In this document: in pieces, positions 31,852-42,119 of the stretch | Layout: each line of letters starts with the position of its first letter | Position numbering within the stretch: the stretch's first letter is position 1 | DNA from: Eubacterium sp. | GTDB taxonomy: Bacteria > Bacillota > Clostridia > Lachnospirales > Lachnospiraceae | Direction: 5' to 3' | Assembly: GCA_024681515.1 (NCBI GenBank) | Contig: JAILAR010000006.1 | Coordinates: 1-64,000, forward strand | DNA length: 64,000 nt | Made by a program: the position numbers and the translations under genes | Notes under the pieces: generated by a model | Database searches by the model: none | Seen by the model: the letters and a program-made list of their open reading frames with translations, nothing else | What the model was told of the DNA's origin: nothing

Positions 31852-32895
31852 TCAAAGTGCCAGCAGATCCAGGATCAGCCGTTCCAGCGCGTTCCGATCC
31901 GACAGCTGTCCGCTTTTGATCGCCTGGTCGGCGGCGAGACATGCATCACAGGCAGAAAGCAGTTGGTGCATGGTGTAGGCTGACGCCAGCGAAGTATATT
32001 TTCCCCGGAGGAAGGGCATGAATCCGGCCAGCTTCGCCATATTTTCCTTTGGCGTATTGTCCGAAAGCATCTGGGACACCTGCGCCAGGATCTGGTATTG
32101 CCGCGCGATGAGATACAGGATCTTCATCACCGGTTCCCGGAGATCCAGCAGATCATTATAGAGCAGAAGCGCCTTCTCCGTATTCTTTTCGGAAATGGCA
32201 TCCACCATGTCAAATACTTTATCTTCAGCCAGAGTCACCGTGATCGCTTCCACGTCTTCGACCCGAATGGCATCTTTTTCCAATGTATAACTGATCAGCT
32301 TTTCCAGTTCCATTTCCAGCATGGACATGTCCGATCCGACGGCTGCCAGGATCCGGTTCGGAACACCGTTTTCGATCTTCTTTCCATTCTCGGAAAGCTT
32401 CGCTGTGATCCAGGAACGTAGCGTACCGTCATCCGGTGCATCAAAGCAGAAAGCACCCTCGGCCTTGTCAAACAGCTTAAAGAGACGTCCGCGTTTATCG
32501 ACGCCCTTGGAAGTTTCCGTGGATTTGATGATATCTGGTTCCACGAAGATCACGATCCCGGTATCGGGAAGCTCTGCAAGTCCGTCCGTCAGTTCATCTA
32601 CGGATTTCGTGAAGAATCCACTGCTTTCCACCAGCACCACCCGGTGCTCCGCCAGAAAGGGCATGGTGGAAAGATCACTGAGGATCGTACGGATATCCGC
32701 GGAAGTTCCCTGGTAAGAGGAGAAATTCATGGTATCGCCGTCATTTACCAGCTTCTTCAGGAGCAGATCCCTGTACTGCCTGAGAAGGTACCTCTCGGAG
32801 CCGTACAGAAGATAAAGATTCCTCACCGTCCCCTCATCCAGTTCTTTTTTCAGTTGTGCCATGCCGCGTACTTCGGCCTTTTTCTTCGGGGGCAT
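31852..32895 (-). CDS. holA: DNA polymerase III subunit delta
   Basis: MAQLKKELDEGTVRNLYLLYGSERYLLRQYRDLLLKKL; start set at MPPKKKAEV. Confidence 0.93.
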   Translation of the reverse strand: MPPKKKAEVRGMAQLKKELDEGTVRNLYLLYGSERYLLRQYRDLLLKKLVNDGDTMNFSSYQGTSADIRTILSDLSTMPFLAEHRVVLVESSGFFTKSVDELTDGLAELPDTGIVIFVEPDIIKSTETSKGVDKRGRLFKLFDKAEGAFCFDAPDDGTLRSWITAKLSENGKKIENGVPNRILAAVGSDMSMLEMELEKLISYTLEKDAIRVEDVEAITVTLAEDKVFDMVDAISEKNTEKALLLYNDLLDLREPVMKILYLIARQYQILAQVSQMLSDNTPKENMAKLAGFMPFLRGKYTSLASAYTMHQLLSACDACLAADQAIKSGQLSDRNALERLILDLLAL

Positions 32896-33141
32896 GTGTA
32901 AGCTCCTTTTATTTGAAACGTGATCCGGATCGGGAAGATAGAAGCGTAAATCGATATGAATGCATGGTGACCCGAATTCTGTTATCACATTATACACGCA
33001 CACCCTGGATTCCGCAAGGCGAGAACAGGAGAAAAAGACATTGAAGAAACGTTTATAAAATGTTAAAATATTAAGGACTGTGAAGGTCAGAAATACCAGA
33101 ACCGGCAGCAGGAAAACTGCCGGATATCAGGAGGGTTACGT

Positions 33142-35367
33142 ATGGACGAGAGACTGAACCACTGGATCAACTGGATCCTCTACGACGAGCTGATGGACGG
33201 GAAGATCAATGCCCCCAAGCATCTGCTCGGAAATCATGATTTCGGAGACGGACAGGTGATCACCTGCTATAAGCCGCATTCCTCCGGCGTATCGATCAAG
33301 ACGCCGACGGGCAAGACCCTGACCCCCATGGAGAAGGTGGGAGAGGACGGATTCTACGGCATCTATTTCCCAAAGAAAAAGTTCAAGGGATCGAACTACC
33401 ATTTTGTAACGGAATACTATGACGGAACCTCCGTGGATACTGCCGACTGCTACAGCTTTGACGGTCAGATCACGGATTATGATGCCTATCTTTTTGCCGA
33501 AGGCAAGAACTATGACATTTACAACAAAATGGGTGCGCACCCCATGACCATCGACGGCGTGAAGGGGACCTATTTTGCAGTCTGGGCACCGGATGCAAGA
33601 CGTGTATCCGTGGTCGGTGATTTCAATATGTGGGACGGTGCGCTGAACCCCATGCAGATCCATCCGACTTCCGGTATCTACGAACTGTTCATTCCGGATG
33701 TGCTTCCCGGTGCGGTCTATAAGTTCCAGATCCTGACACGTTACGGTGAGATCCTGTACAAGGCGGATCCGTACGGCAATCAGGATCAGGTACGTCCCGA
33801 TAACGCAAATATCGTTGCGGACCTTACCTACACCTGGAAGGATTCCGAGTGGATCGAGAACCGGAAGAAGATCGACCGCGTGACCCGTACGAAGCAGCCC
33901 ATGTCCATATATGAGTGTCATTTGGGCTCCTGGAAAAAGAAGATCGAGGATTCCGACTTCGGTTTCTACAACTATCGCGAGCTGGCAAAGATGCTGGGAG
34001 ATTACGTGACCGAGATGGGCTACACCCACATCGAGCTGATGGGTATCGCGGAATATCCTTTCGACGGTTCCTGGGGATATCAGGTAACAAACTATTACGC
34101 ACCGACCTCCCGCTACGGCGCGCCCACGGATTTCATGTATTTCGTGGATGAAATGCACCGCCGCGGCATCGGGGTCATCCTGGACTGGGTACCGGCACAT
34201 TTCCCGCGGGATGCCCACGGACTGGGAAGATTCGATGGTATGCCGCTGTATGAGAATGCGGATCCGCGGAAGGGCGAGCATCCGGACTGGGGAACCTATA
34301 TTTTCGATTACGGCAGAAATGAAGTTATCAACTTCCTGACTTCCAATGCGTTGTTCTGGGTAGAAAAATATCACATCGACGGTCTCCGTGTGGATGCGGT
34401 AGCGTCCATGCTGTATCTGGACTACGGCAAGCGGGATGGAGAGTGGGTAGCCAACAAGTACGGTGAAAAGGAAAATCTGGAAGCCATCGCCCTGCTGCAG
34501 AACATCAACCGGGTGATGGAAGAGCGGAATCCCGGCGCATATCTGATCGCCGAGGAATCCACCGCATGGCCGGGCGTTACCGCACCGGCGGACATGAAGG
34601 GTCTGGGCTTCCTGTTCAAGTGGAACATGGGCTGGATGAACGATTTCCTGGAGTACATGAAGCTGGATCCTTACTTCCGGAAGTTCAATCACAACCGACT
34701 GACCTTTAGTCTGTCCTATACCTATTCCGAGAATTATATCCTCGTCATCTCTCATGATGAGGTGGTTCATCTGAAATGCTCCATGCTGAACAAGATGCCC
34801 GGTCTGGAGTTTGACAAGTTTGCAAACCTGCGGACGGCTTATGGTTTCATGCTCGGCCATCCGGGTAAGAAGCTGCTCTTCATGGGACAGGAATTCGCAC
34901 AGCTCCGTGAGTGGTCCGAGGCACGTTCCCTTGACTGGTACCTGCTGGAGGATCCGAAGCATAAGGGCATGCAGGACTTCGTGAAGGAACTGAACCATAT
35001 GTACACGAAGTACGATGCACTGTACTTCAATGATAACGACGTCATGGGCTTTGAGTGGACCAAGGTGGATGATGCCGATTCCGGTATCGTGGCATTTGTA
35101 CGCCGCGGCAAGACCGCAAAGGATCAGCTCTTTTTCGTCTGCAACTTCGTGCCGGTAGAACGTAAAGGCTATCGTATCGGTGTTCCCTGCATTACTTCCT
35201 ACAAGGAGATCCTGTCCTCCGACGATCCGAAATACGGCGGGCTCGGCAGGAACAATAAGAAGGCGATCAAGGCAGAAGCAGTGGAATGCGACCGCATGAA
35301 GAACTCCATTGTGATGGATGTACCGCCGCTGTCCGTGACAGTGATGAAGTTCGATTTTAAAGAATAA
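33142..35367 (+). CDS. glgB: 1,4-alpha-glucan branching enzyme
   Basis: YFAVWAPDARRVSVVGDFNMWDG; DGLRVDAVASMLYLDYG; AEESTAWPGVT. Confidence 0.96.
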   Translation: MDERLNHWINWILYDELMDGKINAPKHLLGNHDFGDGQVITCYKPHSSGVSIKTPTGKTLTPMEKVGEDGFYGIYFPKKKFKGSNYHFVTEYYDGTSVDTADCYSFDGQITDYDAYLFAEGKNYDIYNKMGAHPMTIDGVKGTYFAVWAPDARRVSVVGDFNMWDGALNPMQIHPTSGIYELFIPDVLPGAVYKFQILTRYGEILYKADPYGNQDQVRPDNANIVADLTYTWKDSEWIENRKKIDRVTRTKQPMSIYECHLGSWKKKIEDSDFGFYNYRELAKMLGDYVTEMGYTHIELMGIAEYPFDGSWGYQVTNYYAPTSRYGAPTDFMYFVDEMHRRGIGVILDWVPAHFPRDAHGLGRFDGMPLYENADPRKGEHPDWGTYIFDYGRNEVINFLTSNALFWVEKYHIDGLRVDAVASMLYLDYGKRDGEWVANKYGEKENLEAIALLQNINRVMEERNPGAYLIAEESTAWPGVTAPADMKGLGFLFKWNMGWMNDFLEYMKLDPYFRKFNHNRLTFSLSYTYSENYILVISHDEVVHLKCSMLNKMPGLEFDKFANLRTAYGFMLGHPGKKLLFMGQEFAQLREWSEARSLDWYLLEDPKHKGMQDFVKELNHMYTKYDALYFNDNDVMGFEWTKVDDADSGIVAFVRRGKTAKDQLFFVCNFVPVERKGYRIGVPCITSYKEILSSDDPKYGGLGRNNKKAIKAEAVECDRMKNSIVMDVPPLSVTVMKFDFKE

Positions 35368-35391
35368 TCCGGGCAATCCGTTTTAGACAGA

Positions 35392-35430
35392 AAACATCCT
35401 TGTATCCGGCAGGATACAGGGATGTTTTTT
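35392..35430 (+). terminator. intrinsic terminator after glgB
   Basis: AACATCCtTGTATCCggcaGGATACAgGGATGTTtttt. Confidence 0.9.
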
Positions 35431-35517
35431 CTTGAAATCATATAGGTTTTGGGGTATACTTTCCAAGGTATGTTGGGTGAGTCTGCCCGATGTATAAGAA
35501 TTTTGGTAAAGGGGTAA

Positions 35518-37068
35518 TTGAAAATGACAACGGCACAAATCGGTATTCTGGTTGCCATCGGTGTCTACCTGGTAGGCATGCTGGTCATCGGCTTCATGGC
35601 ATCCAGGAACACAAATGATGTCGGGGATTTCTATCTCGGCGGGCGCAGGCTCGGACCCTTTGTCACTGCCATGAGTGCAGAGGCATCGGACATGAGTTCC
35701 TACCTGCTGATGGGCGTTCCCGGACTCGCGTACTTCTCAGGTATTGCAGATGCAGGCTGGACGGTTTTCGGACTGGCAGTCGGAACGTATCTGAACTGGC
35801 TCTTCACGGCGAAGCGTCTTCGCAATTATTCCGAGAAGGTGAATGCAATCACCATTCCGGAATATTTCAAGAAACGTTTCCGCGACAGCAGCAATGTTAC
35901 ATTGCTGGTCGGCGCTATCGCCATCATTGTATTCTTTGTTCCTTACACCGCATCCGGTTTTTCCGCCTGCGGCAAGCTGTTCATGAACCTGTTTGATGTG
36001 AAATATGAAGTGGCTATGGTGATCTCCGCCATCGTCATCATTGCATACACCACCACCGGTGGTTTCCTGGCAGCATCCCGAACCGACTTTGTTCAGTCCA
36101 TCGTCATGACCGTCGCACTGTTCATCGTACTCGGTTATGGTATCTACCATGCCGGCGGTTTCGGAGCGGTAGTTGATAATGCAAATAAGCTGGCCGGTTA
36201 TCTGGATCTTTCCGCAACGCATAACAACGTGACCGGAGGAGCAGATGCTTACGGCATCTTCAATAAGATCACCATGTTCTGCTGGGGACTCGGTTACTTC
36301 GGTATGCCCCACATTCTGCTCAGATTCATGGCGGCAAAGGATGCAAAGCAGCTGAAGCTGTCCCGCCGTGTGGCTTCTGTATGGGTTGTCATTTCACTGG
36401 CGGTTGCCATCTTCCTTGGTATCGTAGGCCGTGCCATGACCGAGACCGGTGCGCTGGATTCCCTTATCGAGGATCCTACCAGTGCATCCAAGGCAGAGAC
36501 ACTGATCGTCGTCCTGGCAAGACACATTGCAGAAAATGGTTTCGGTTATGCCCTGATCGGCGGTCTGATCATTGCAGGTATCCTGGCATCCACCATGTCC
36601 ACGGCAGACTCTCAGCTCATTGCAGCATCCAGTGCTGTATCTGAGAACATTTTCCGTGACACCTTCAAGATCAAGATGAGCGAGAAGGCTTCCATGCTGA
36701 CGGCTCGTCTGACACTGATCGTGGTTGCGGTTCTGGGTGTGATCATCGCATGGAATCCGGACAGCTCCGTCTTCAATATCGTGTCCTTCGCATGGGCCGG
36801 TTTCGGTGCCGTGTTCGGACCGGTCATGCTGTTCTCACTGTTCTGGAAGCGCACCAATACGGCAGGAGCCATCGCCGGTATGATCTCCGGTGGTGCCATG
36901 GTATTTATCTGGAAATATCTGGTCCGCCCCATGGGAGGCGCCTGGGATCTGTATGAGCTTGCACCGGCCTTCCTGGTATCCGCGATCTTTATCGTGGTAT
37001 TCAGTCTGGTGACCAAGGCTCCGTCAGAGGAGATTCAGGCAGAGTTTGACGAGGTAAAAGCTCTGTAA
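35518..37068 (+). CDS. putP: sodium/proline symporter
   Basis: DFYLGGRRLGPFVTAMSAEASDMSSYLLMGVPG; SSS family; start TTG 35518 or ATG 35524. Confidence 0.93.
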   Translation: MKMTTAQIGILVAIGVYLVGMLVIGFMASRNTNDVGDFYLGGRRLGPFVTAMSAEASDMSSYLLMGVPGLAYFSGIADAGWTVFGLAVGTYLNWLFTAKRLRNYSEKVNAITIPEYFKKRFRDSSNVTLLVGAIAIIVFFVPYTASGFSACGKLFMNLFDVKYEVAMVISAIVIIAYTTTGGFLAASRTDFVQSIVMTVALFIVLGYGIYHAGGFGAVVDNANKLAGYLDLSATHNNVTGGADAYGIFNKITMFCWGLGYFGMPHILLRFMAAKDAKQLKLSRRVASVWVVISLAVAIFLGIVGRAMTETGALDSLIEDPTSASKAETLIVVLARHIAENGFGYALIGGLIIAGILASTMSTADSQLIAASSAVSENIFRDTFKIKMSEKASMLTARLTLIVVAVLGVIIAWNPDSSVFNIVSFAWAGFGAVFGPVMLFSLFWKRTNTAGAIAGMISGGAMVFIWKYLVRPMGGAWDLYELAPAFLVSAIFIVVFSLVTKAPSEEIQAEFDEVKAL

Positions 37069-37093
37069 GCTTTGACAATATGAAAAAGAGATG

Positions 37094-37141
37094 GCACTAC
37101 GGTCATGTTTCGTGTAAAATATGACTGTAGTGCTTTCTTTT
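37094..37141 (+). terminator. intrinsic terminator after putP
   Basis: GCACTACgGTCAT...ATGACtGTAGTGCtttcttttt. Confidence 0.9.
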
Positions 37142-37293
37142 TATGCCTGACAAAAGAAACGGAAGATTGTCAGGGTGAGTGTTTTAGCAGCACATTGCAC
37201 ACGTAGTGTGCGTGCTGCGAATCATCAGCTGGGGCAAAATACCTTTTGACCCCAGCATCATAATATAGAGGGAGTGAAAGAGAGAATCCGATC

Positions 37294-38835
37294 ATGGCAC
37301 GAAAACTCATGCTTCAGGGCACAATGTCAAATGTGGGGAAAACCCTTCTTACCGCCGGTCTATGCCGGATCCTTCGGCAGGACGGGTATGTTGTCATGCC
37401 CTTCAAAGCACAGAATATGTCCCTCAATTCCTGCATCACCGCAGACGGGAGTGAGATCTCCCGCGCCCAGGTCCTTCAGGCGGAAGCGGCCGGAGCAGAA
37501 CCTACGGCAGATATGAATCCGCTGCTCCTGAAGCCCACCGGCCTTACCGGTTCTCAGGTGATCCTGCAGGGGCATGTGCTGGAGAATATGACTGCTGCGG
37601 ATTTCTATCGACGAAAAGCTGAGTTCCTTCCTTCGATACTGGAATCCTTCCGACGTTTGGAAAAACAGGCGGACATCCTTTTGATTGAAGGCGCGGGAAG
37701 TCCGGTGGAGTTGAATCTCAGGAAGGATGATTTGGTGAATATGGGCTTTGCCGAGCAGGTGGATGCACCGGTGCTGCTGATCGGAGATATCGATCCCGGT
37801 GGGGTATTTGCGCAGCTGCTGGGAACGCTGGAACTGCTTGCCGAAGAGGAACGTGCACGGGTGAAGGGGCTCATCGTAAATAAATTCCGTGGGGACCGCG
37901 CCTTATTCGAGGACGGTGTCCGAATCCTGGAGGAACGCTCCGGGCTTCCGGTGGTGGGGGTGGTTCCGTATATGGACCTGGCACTGTCGGATGAAGACAG
38001 TATGTCGGAGCGGCTGCGAGGGCGGAGTCGGCTGAGTGGATCGAATGCAAAGGAGCAGGAAACTTATGGATTTGAGACGCAGAGCGAAGGGAGCGCTGTT
38101 TTTGACATCGCGGTGATCCGATATCCCAGGATTTCCAACTTCACTGACTTCGATGTCTTTGATGCGTGGCCGGATATGTCCATACGCTATGTGACGCATC
38201 CCGCGGAACTGGGAAATCCTGATCTTCTGATCCTGCCGGGCTCCAAGAATACCATGGCAGATTTGACGTGGATGCGTGAAACCGGTATGGACCGGGCAGT
38301 CCTGGCCTATGCAAAGCATGGACCGGTTTTCGGGATCTGCGGTGGGTATCAGATGCTGGGAGAGACCATTGACGATCCCTGGAATGTGGAACAGGGTGGG
38401 ATTATCGAGGGCCTTAGATTGCTGGAAACGGATACCGTTTTGGAAACTGACAAAACCCAGGGAAGACGGGAGGGTGTCATCGATGATTCCCTGTATGGGG
38501 CCTTGAGATGCCTCAGAGGGTGCCGCGTCTCAGGATATGAGATCCACATGGGCCGGACAGTGCTTGTGATCTCTTCGGATGTGGCAAAGAGTCTTCAAGG
38601 CACGGTTCTTTATGAGGAACACAGTATCTATGGCACGTATCTGCATGGCTTCTTTGACGCACCGGAGGTGATCCCGGCGCTCAGGCGGTCGCTGGCAATC
38701 GGGCGGGGAATAACGCTTCCTGAGCCGGAAGCTGTGGATTTTGCGGCGTTTAAGGAGAGGGAGTATGACCGGCTGGCGGAGGTGCTTCGAAGCAGTCTGG
38801 ATATGAAGAAGATATACGAGATCCTGGATGTCTGA
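37294..38835 (+). CDS. cobQ: cobyric acid synthase
   Basis: MLQGTMSNVGKTLLTAGLCRILRQDGYVVMPFKAQNMSLNS; GICGGYQMLG; GTYLHGFFD. Confidence 0.96.
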   Translation: MARKLMLQGTMSNVGKTLLTAGLCRILRQDGYVVMPFKAQNMSLNSCITADGSEISRAQVLQAEAAGAEPTADMNPLLLKPTGLTGSQVILQGHVLENMTAADFYRRKAEFLPSILESFRRLEKQADILLIEGAGSPVELNLRKDDLVNMGFAEQVDAPVLLIGDIDPGGVFAQLLGTLELLAEEERARVKGLIVNKFRGDRALFEDGVRILEERSGLPVVGVVPYMDLALSDEDSMSERLRGRSRLSGSNAKEQETYGFETQSEGSAVFDIAVIRYPRISNFTDFDVFDAWPDMSIRYVTHPAELGNPDLLILPGSKNTMADLTWMRETGMDRAVLAYAKHGPVFGICGGYQMLGETIDDPWNVEQGGIIEGLRLLETDTVLETDKTQGRREGVIDDSLYGALRCLRGCRVSGYEIHMGRTVLVISSDVAKSLQGTVLYEEHSIYGTYLHGFFDAPEVIPALRRSLAIGRGITLPEPEAVDFAAFKEREYDRLAEVLRSSLDMKKIYEILDV

Positions 38836-38868
38836 TCTACGGAGCGCCTTGGGCGCAGTATGGAATAG

Positions 38869-39426
38869 GTGTCAAGTAGGGATAATGGGGGGATACGGGA
38901 TGACAACGATCCGGAGAAGAAGGCTCTGGTGGTGATCGACATGCAGAATGATTACCTGTGGGAACTGCGCAGGCCCAAGTTCAACTATGACACGGAGCAG
39001 CTGGTGAGTGCTGTGAATGAGGCCATCGCTTCCTATCGGGAGCAGGGATATGATATCATTTATGTGGCGCATATTCTTCCGGATCTTCCTACAAACAGGA
39101 AACTCATCGGCTTCTCCATTCAGGGAACCGCAGGTGCGGAGCTGTATGGGAAACTGGATATCGTATCCGGGCTTTATTTTGAGAAACATTTCTCCGACAC
39201 TTATACATCCAAAGACTTCCGGCAGCATATGGAGCAGCAGAAGTATTCCGAGGTGGTGCTCTGTGGTCTGGATGAATGCGGCTGCGTAGGCGCAACGGCC
39301 AAGGGAGCCGTAAAGACCGGAGCCAGAGTCTATATGCCGGAGAACTGTATCGGACGGCGCTTCCCGGAGAAGAAGGTGCAGAAAATGCGGAATGATCTGA
39401 AGGCGTTGGGGGTAGTTTATATTTGA
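38869..39426 (+). CDS. isochorismatase-family cysteine hydrolase (start uncertain)
   Basis: ALVVIDMQNDYLW; VVLCGLDECGCVGATAKGA. Confidence 0.87.
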   Translation: MSSRDNGGIRDDNDPEKKALVVIDMQNDYLWELRRPKFNYDTEQLVSAVNEAIASYREQGYDIIYVAHILPDLPTNRKLIGFSIQGTAGAELYGKLDIVSGLYFEKHFSDTYTSKDFRQHMEQQKYSEVVLCGLDECGCVGATAKGAVKTGARVYMPENCIGRRFPEKKVQKMRNDLKALGVVYI

Positions 39427-40082
39427 TGGACCGGATGGGATCAAGGGAATCAATGAGATCAATGGGATCTATGGAACCCATGCTGAAAACCTGGCGGGGG
39501 ATCCGTCTGATCCTGGGTGGCGCAGCCTCCGGAAAATCGGAATATGCGGAGAAGCTGGCGCTGGAAGGTCCGAATGCAAGGATTTATCTGGCAACCATGC
39601 AGCGAAGTGCCTCGGCGGAGGCGAGGATCCGGAAGCATGTGGAGCGAAGACGGGATATGGGATTTATCACTGTGGAGGATCCCGTACTGGATCTGTCACG
39701 CTGGGAAGGCTCTGCGGCGGGAGTGATCCTGCTGGAGGATCTGCCGAATCTTCTGGCAAACCGGATGTTTGCAGACGGAGGAACGACATCCTCTGCGGAT
39801 AGTGATACGAAAGACAGTGATACGATAGTTTCTGCGTCCATGCCGGATCCGGGGAGCGGAAACTCACAGGATATCGTTCTCAGACTCGAAGAGGATATAG
39901 CTCGGCTGGCCGGACATACGGAGCAGCTGATCATCGTGTCCGGGAATCTCTTTGAGGATTGTGAGGCATACGACGATGCCACAATGCAGTATTTGAAATG
40001 TTTGGGCGAGCTGCACCGCAGACTGGCGGTGCGGGCAGAGCGTGTAACGGAGGTAGTCTGTGGGATTCCGGTCGATCATTAA
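39423..40082 (+). CDS. cobU: adenosylcobinamide kinase / cobinamide-phosphate guanylyltransferase
   Basis: RLILGGAASGKSEYAEKLAL; RIRKHVERRRDMGFITVEDP; VILLEDLPNLLANRMF. Confidence 0.93.
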   Translation: MMDRMGSRESMRSMGSMEPMLKTWRGIRLILGGAASGKSEYAEKLALEGPNARIYLATMQRSASAEARIRKHVERRRDMGFITVEDPVLDLSRWEGSAAGVILLEDLPNLLANRMFADGGTTSSADSDTKDSDTIVSASMPDPGSGNSQDIVLRLEEDIARLAGHTEQLIIVSGNLFEDCEAYDDATMQYLKCLGELHRRLAVRAERVTEVVCGIPVDH

Positions 40083-40932
40083 ATCCATAGGAAATGCATT
40101 TTCCACCTATTCGCGGATCCCGATCCCACAGGGGAAGAATGCAAACTGGAACCCGGAGGATATGCGGTATACGCTGGGCTTTTTTCCGTGGGTGGGTATC
40201 CTGCTGGGAGCTCTGGAATATATTACGTTTCGTTTTCTGCCGGTTCCTGCGGTCGCAAAGGCGCTGGTGATGGCGGTGCTTCCGCTGATCATTACCGGTG
40301 GGATCCATGTGGATGGATTCATGGATACGGCGGATGCGTTTCATTCCTACGGGGATCGGGAGAAGAAACTGAAGATCCTGTCCGATCCGCACATCGGAGC
40401 CTTTGCGGTGATCCGCATGCTGATCCTGGCGGGACTGTATCTGGCTGGACTTGTGGTCATCACTCAGGGAACGGGAAGCAACGGTATATTGCAAATCTAT
40501 ATCGGTGCAGCGGCAGATGTGCAGCTGCAGCGGGAGATCGGTTTCGTCTTTGCAGGGACATTTATCCTCAGCAGAGTTGCATCGGGGATCCTGGTCCTTA
40601 CGCAGCCGTCAGCGAAGAAAGACGGAATGGTAGCGGATCTGAAATCCGGTGTGGATGGATCCAGCACCGGGGGAAAAGCACAGTACATGAAGGGGAATAT
40701 GATCCTCCTCGTGGGAATGGGGCTGTTGGTCGGGATCGCAGGTTTGATCATTTCGCCGCTCATGATGACCATGGCGCTTCTGGCCATGGTCTTTACCACC
40801 GGCTGGTTTTTGTTTGGGAGAATACGTCCTCTCGGAGGGATCACCGGAGATCTGGCGGGGTGGTACCTTTCCGTCAGTGAATGTGCCATGCTCCTCGCTA
40901 TCGCGGCAGAGTGCTGTGCTTACAGGATCTGA
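40060..40932 (+). CDS. cobS: adenosylcobinamide-GDP ribazoletransferase
   Basis: AFSTYSRIPIPQ; GGIHVDGFMDTADAFHSYGDREKKLKILSDPHIGAFAV. Confidence 0.95.
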   Translation: MGFRSIIKSIGNAFSTYSRIPIPQGKNANWNPEDMRYTLGFFPWVGILLGALEYITFRFLPVPAVAKALVMAVLPLIITGGIHVDGFMDTADAFHSYGDREKKLKILSDPHIGAFAVIRMLILAGLYLAGLVVITQGTGSNGILQIYIGAAADVQLQREIGFVFAGTFILSRVASGILVLTQPSAKKDGMVADLKSGVDGSSTGGKAQYMKGNMILLVGMGLLVGIAGLIISPLMMTMALLAMVFTTGWFLFGRIRPLGGITGDLAGWYLSVSECAMLLAIAAECCAYRI

Positions 40933-40962
40933 ACCGGAAAATGTCAGGTTATAGAATATGCG

Positions 40963-41340
40963 ATGGGAGCATTGCTGAGCACCGGCCTTTGTATTAAGGG
41001 GATTGGTCTCCGGAAGGATAAAACAACCAGGCTGTACCGCAGCGTTCATGATCGCCTGATGAATGAGGGCGTGATGTGCATCGGCTATATCGCGTCTATG
41101 AATCTGGTGAAGAAGGAGTCTCACCCGGTGGCGGAAGCATTCCTGATCGTGGCGGATCAACGGTATGTCAATCAGGACAAGAATTACTACAATTACACCG
41201 TGGTATACATGGATCCGGATCATAATGAGAAAACGACGGAGACCTACCTTGTTGCAAACCCGAAGGAGTCTTACGTGGGAAAAAGGTGTACGGTTTATGT
41301 GAGTGAAGGTAAGGCGATCGTGGATGCCATCGAAAGATAG
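40963..41340 (+). CDS. hypothetical protein
   Basis: 125 aa ORF in operon context. Confidence 0.6.
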   Translation: MGALLSTGLCIKGIGLRKDKTTRLYRSVHDRLMNEGVMCIGYIASMNLVKKESHPVAEAFLIVADQRYVNQDKNYYNYTVVYMDPDHNEKTTETYLVANPKESYVGKRCTVYVSEGKAIVDAIER

Positions 41341-41377
41341 GATTGTATAGATGAGACTGTGAGAAAGGGATCATGGG

Positions 41378-41743
41378 ATGATATTTTTTGTCGGAGGAAA
41401 GGCACAGGGAAAGCAGGCGGCTGTGCGTGCAAAATACGGAGCGGAGTGCGACGTGTGGATGTATCCGGAAAAACTGCTCCGGGAAAGGCTTCGGAGCAAA
41501 AGGGCAGATCAGTTTCAGGAGATCCCGGCAATTGTGGAAGAGATCATGGATATGATCCGTGCGTCGGAGGAGCCGGACCGGCCGCTGGTGGTTGTGTCTG
41601 AGCTTGTGGGCTGCGGCGTGATCCCGACAGATCCGATGCAGGAAATGTACCGCGAGACAGTGGGGCGTCTGCAGGTGAAACTTGCCGAGCGGGCAACGGA
41701 AGTCTGGCGCGTTACCTGCGGTATAATGGAGCGTCTGAAATAA
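41378..41743 (+). CDS. short CobU-like protein (second, truncated paralog)
   Basis: MIFFVGGKAQGKQAAVRAKYG; VVVSELVGCGVIPTDPMQEMYRETVGRLQVKLAERATEVWRVTCGI. Confidence 0.78.
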   Translation: MIFFVGGKAQGKQAAVRAKYGAECDVWMYPEKLLRERLRSKRADQFQEIPAIVEEIMDMIRASEEPDRPLVVVSELVGCGVIPTDPMQEMYRETVGRLQVKLAERATEVWRVTCGIMERLK

Positions 41744-41760
41744 TCGAGGAGGTTTAAATT

Positions 41761-42117
41761 ATGAAGATTCGACCGAAAAAAGCGATGCTGATCGGACTGG
41801 CATCTTCTGTTCTTTTCAGTACAGCCGGCTGTGTGAGAAACGGTGAGACGGATACGGAGGAACCGAAGACAGCGACTACGGAGAATAATATTCCGGCAGG
41901 GGTTTACGGACCGCCGGAAGTATTTACGGAGACACCGACAGTGGAGGATAACGAGCTTCCGGATGTTTATGGCCCACCTGAGGCATTTACGGAGGCACCT
42001 GCCGTAGATGATAATGAAGTGCCGACGGTCTACGGTCCTCCGGAAGCATTTACGGAGGCAATGACAGTAGAAGATAATGAACTTCCGGATGTCTACGGTC
42101 CGCCGGAGGATTTTTAA
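41761..42117 (+). CDS. repeat-containing putative lipoprotein, candidate substrate of adjacent radical SAM protein
   Basis: 118 aa; N-terminal signal with STAGC lipobox-like; four VYGPPE[VAD]F repeats, the last at the extreme C-terminus. Confidence 0.75.
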   Translation: MKIRPKKAMLIGLASSVLFSTAGCVRNGETDTEEPKTATTENNIPAGVYGPPEVFTETPTVEDNELPDVYGPPEAFTEAPAVDDNEVPTVYGPPEAFTEAMTVEDNELPDVYGPPEDF

Positions 42118-42119
42118 AA

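Noticed and set aside
33136-35376. 746-aa minus-strand ORF covering all of glgB
   Set aside because: Antisense shadow of a high-GC3 gene; no recognisable domain, and the + strand encodes clear GlgB
41378-41743. Pseudogene remnant of cobU
   Set aside because: Intact ORF with its own spacing and conserved C-terminal CobU pattern; listed as a CDS and finding instead
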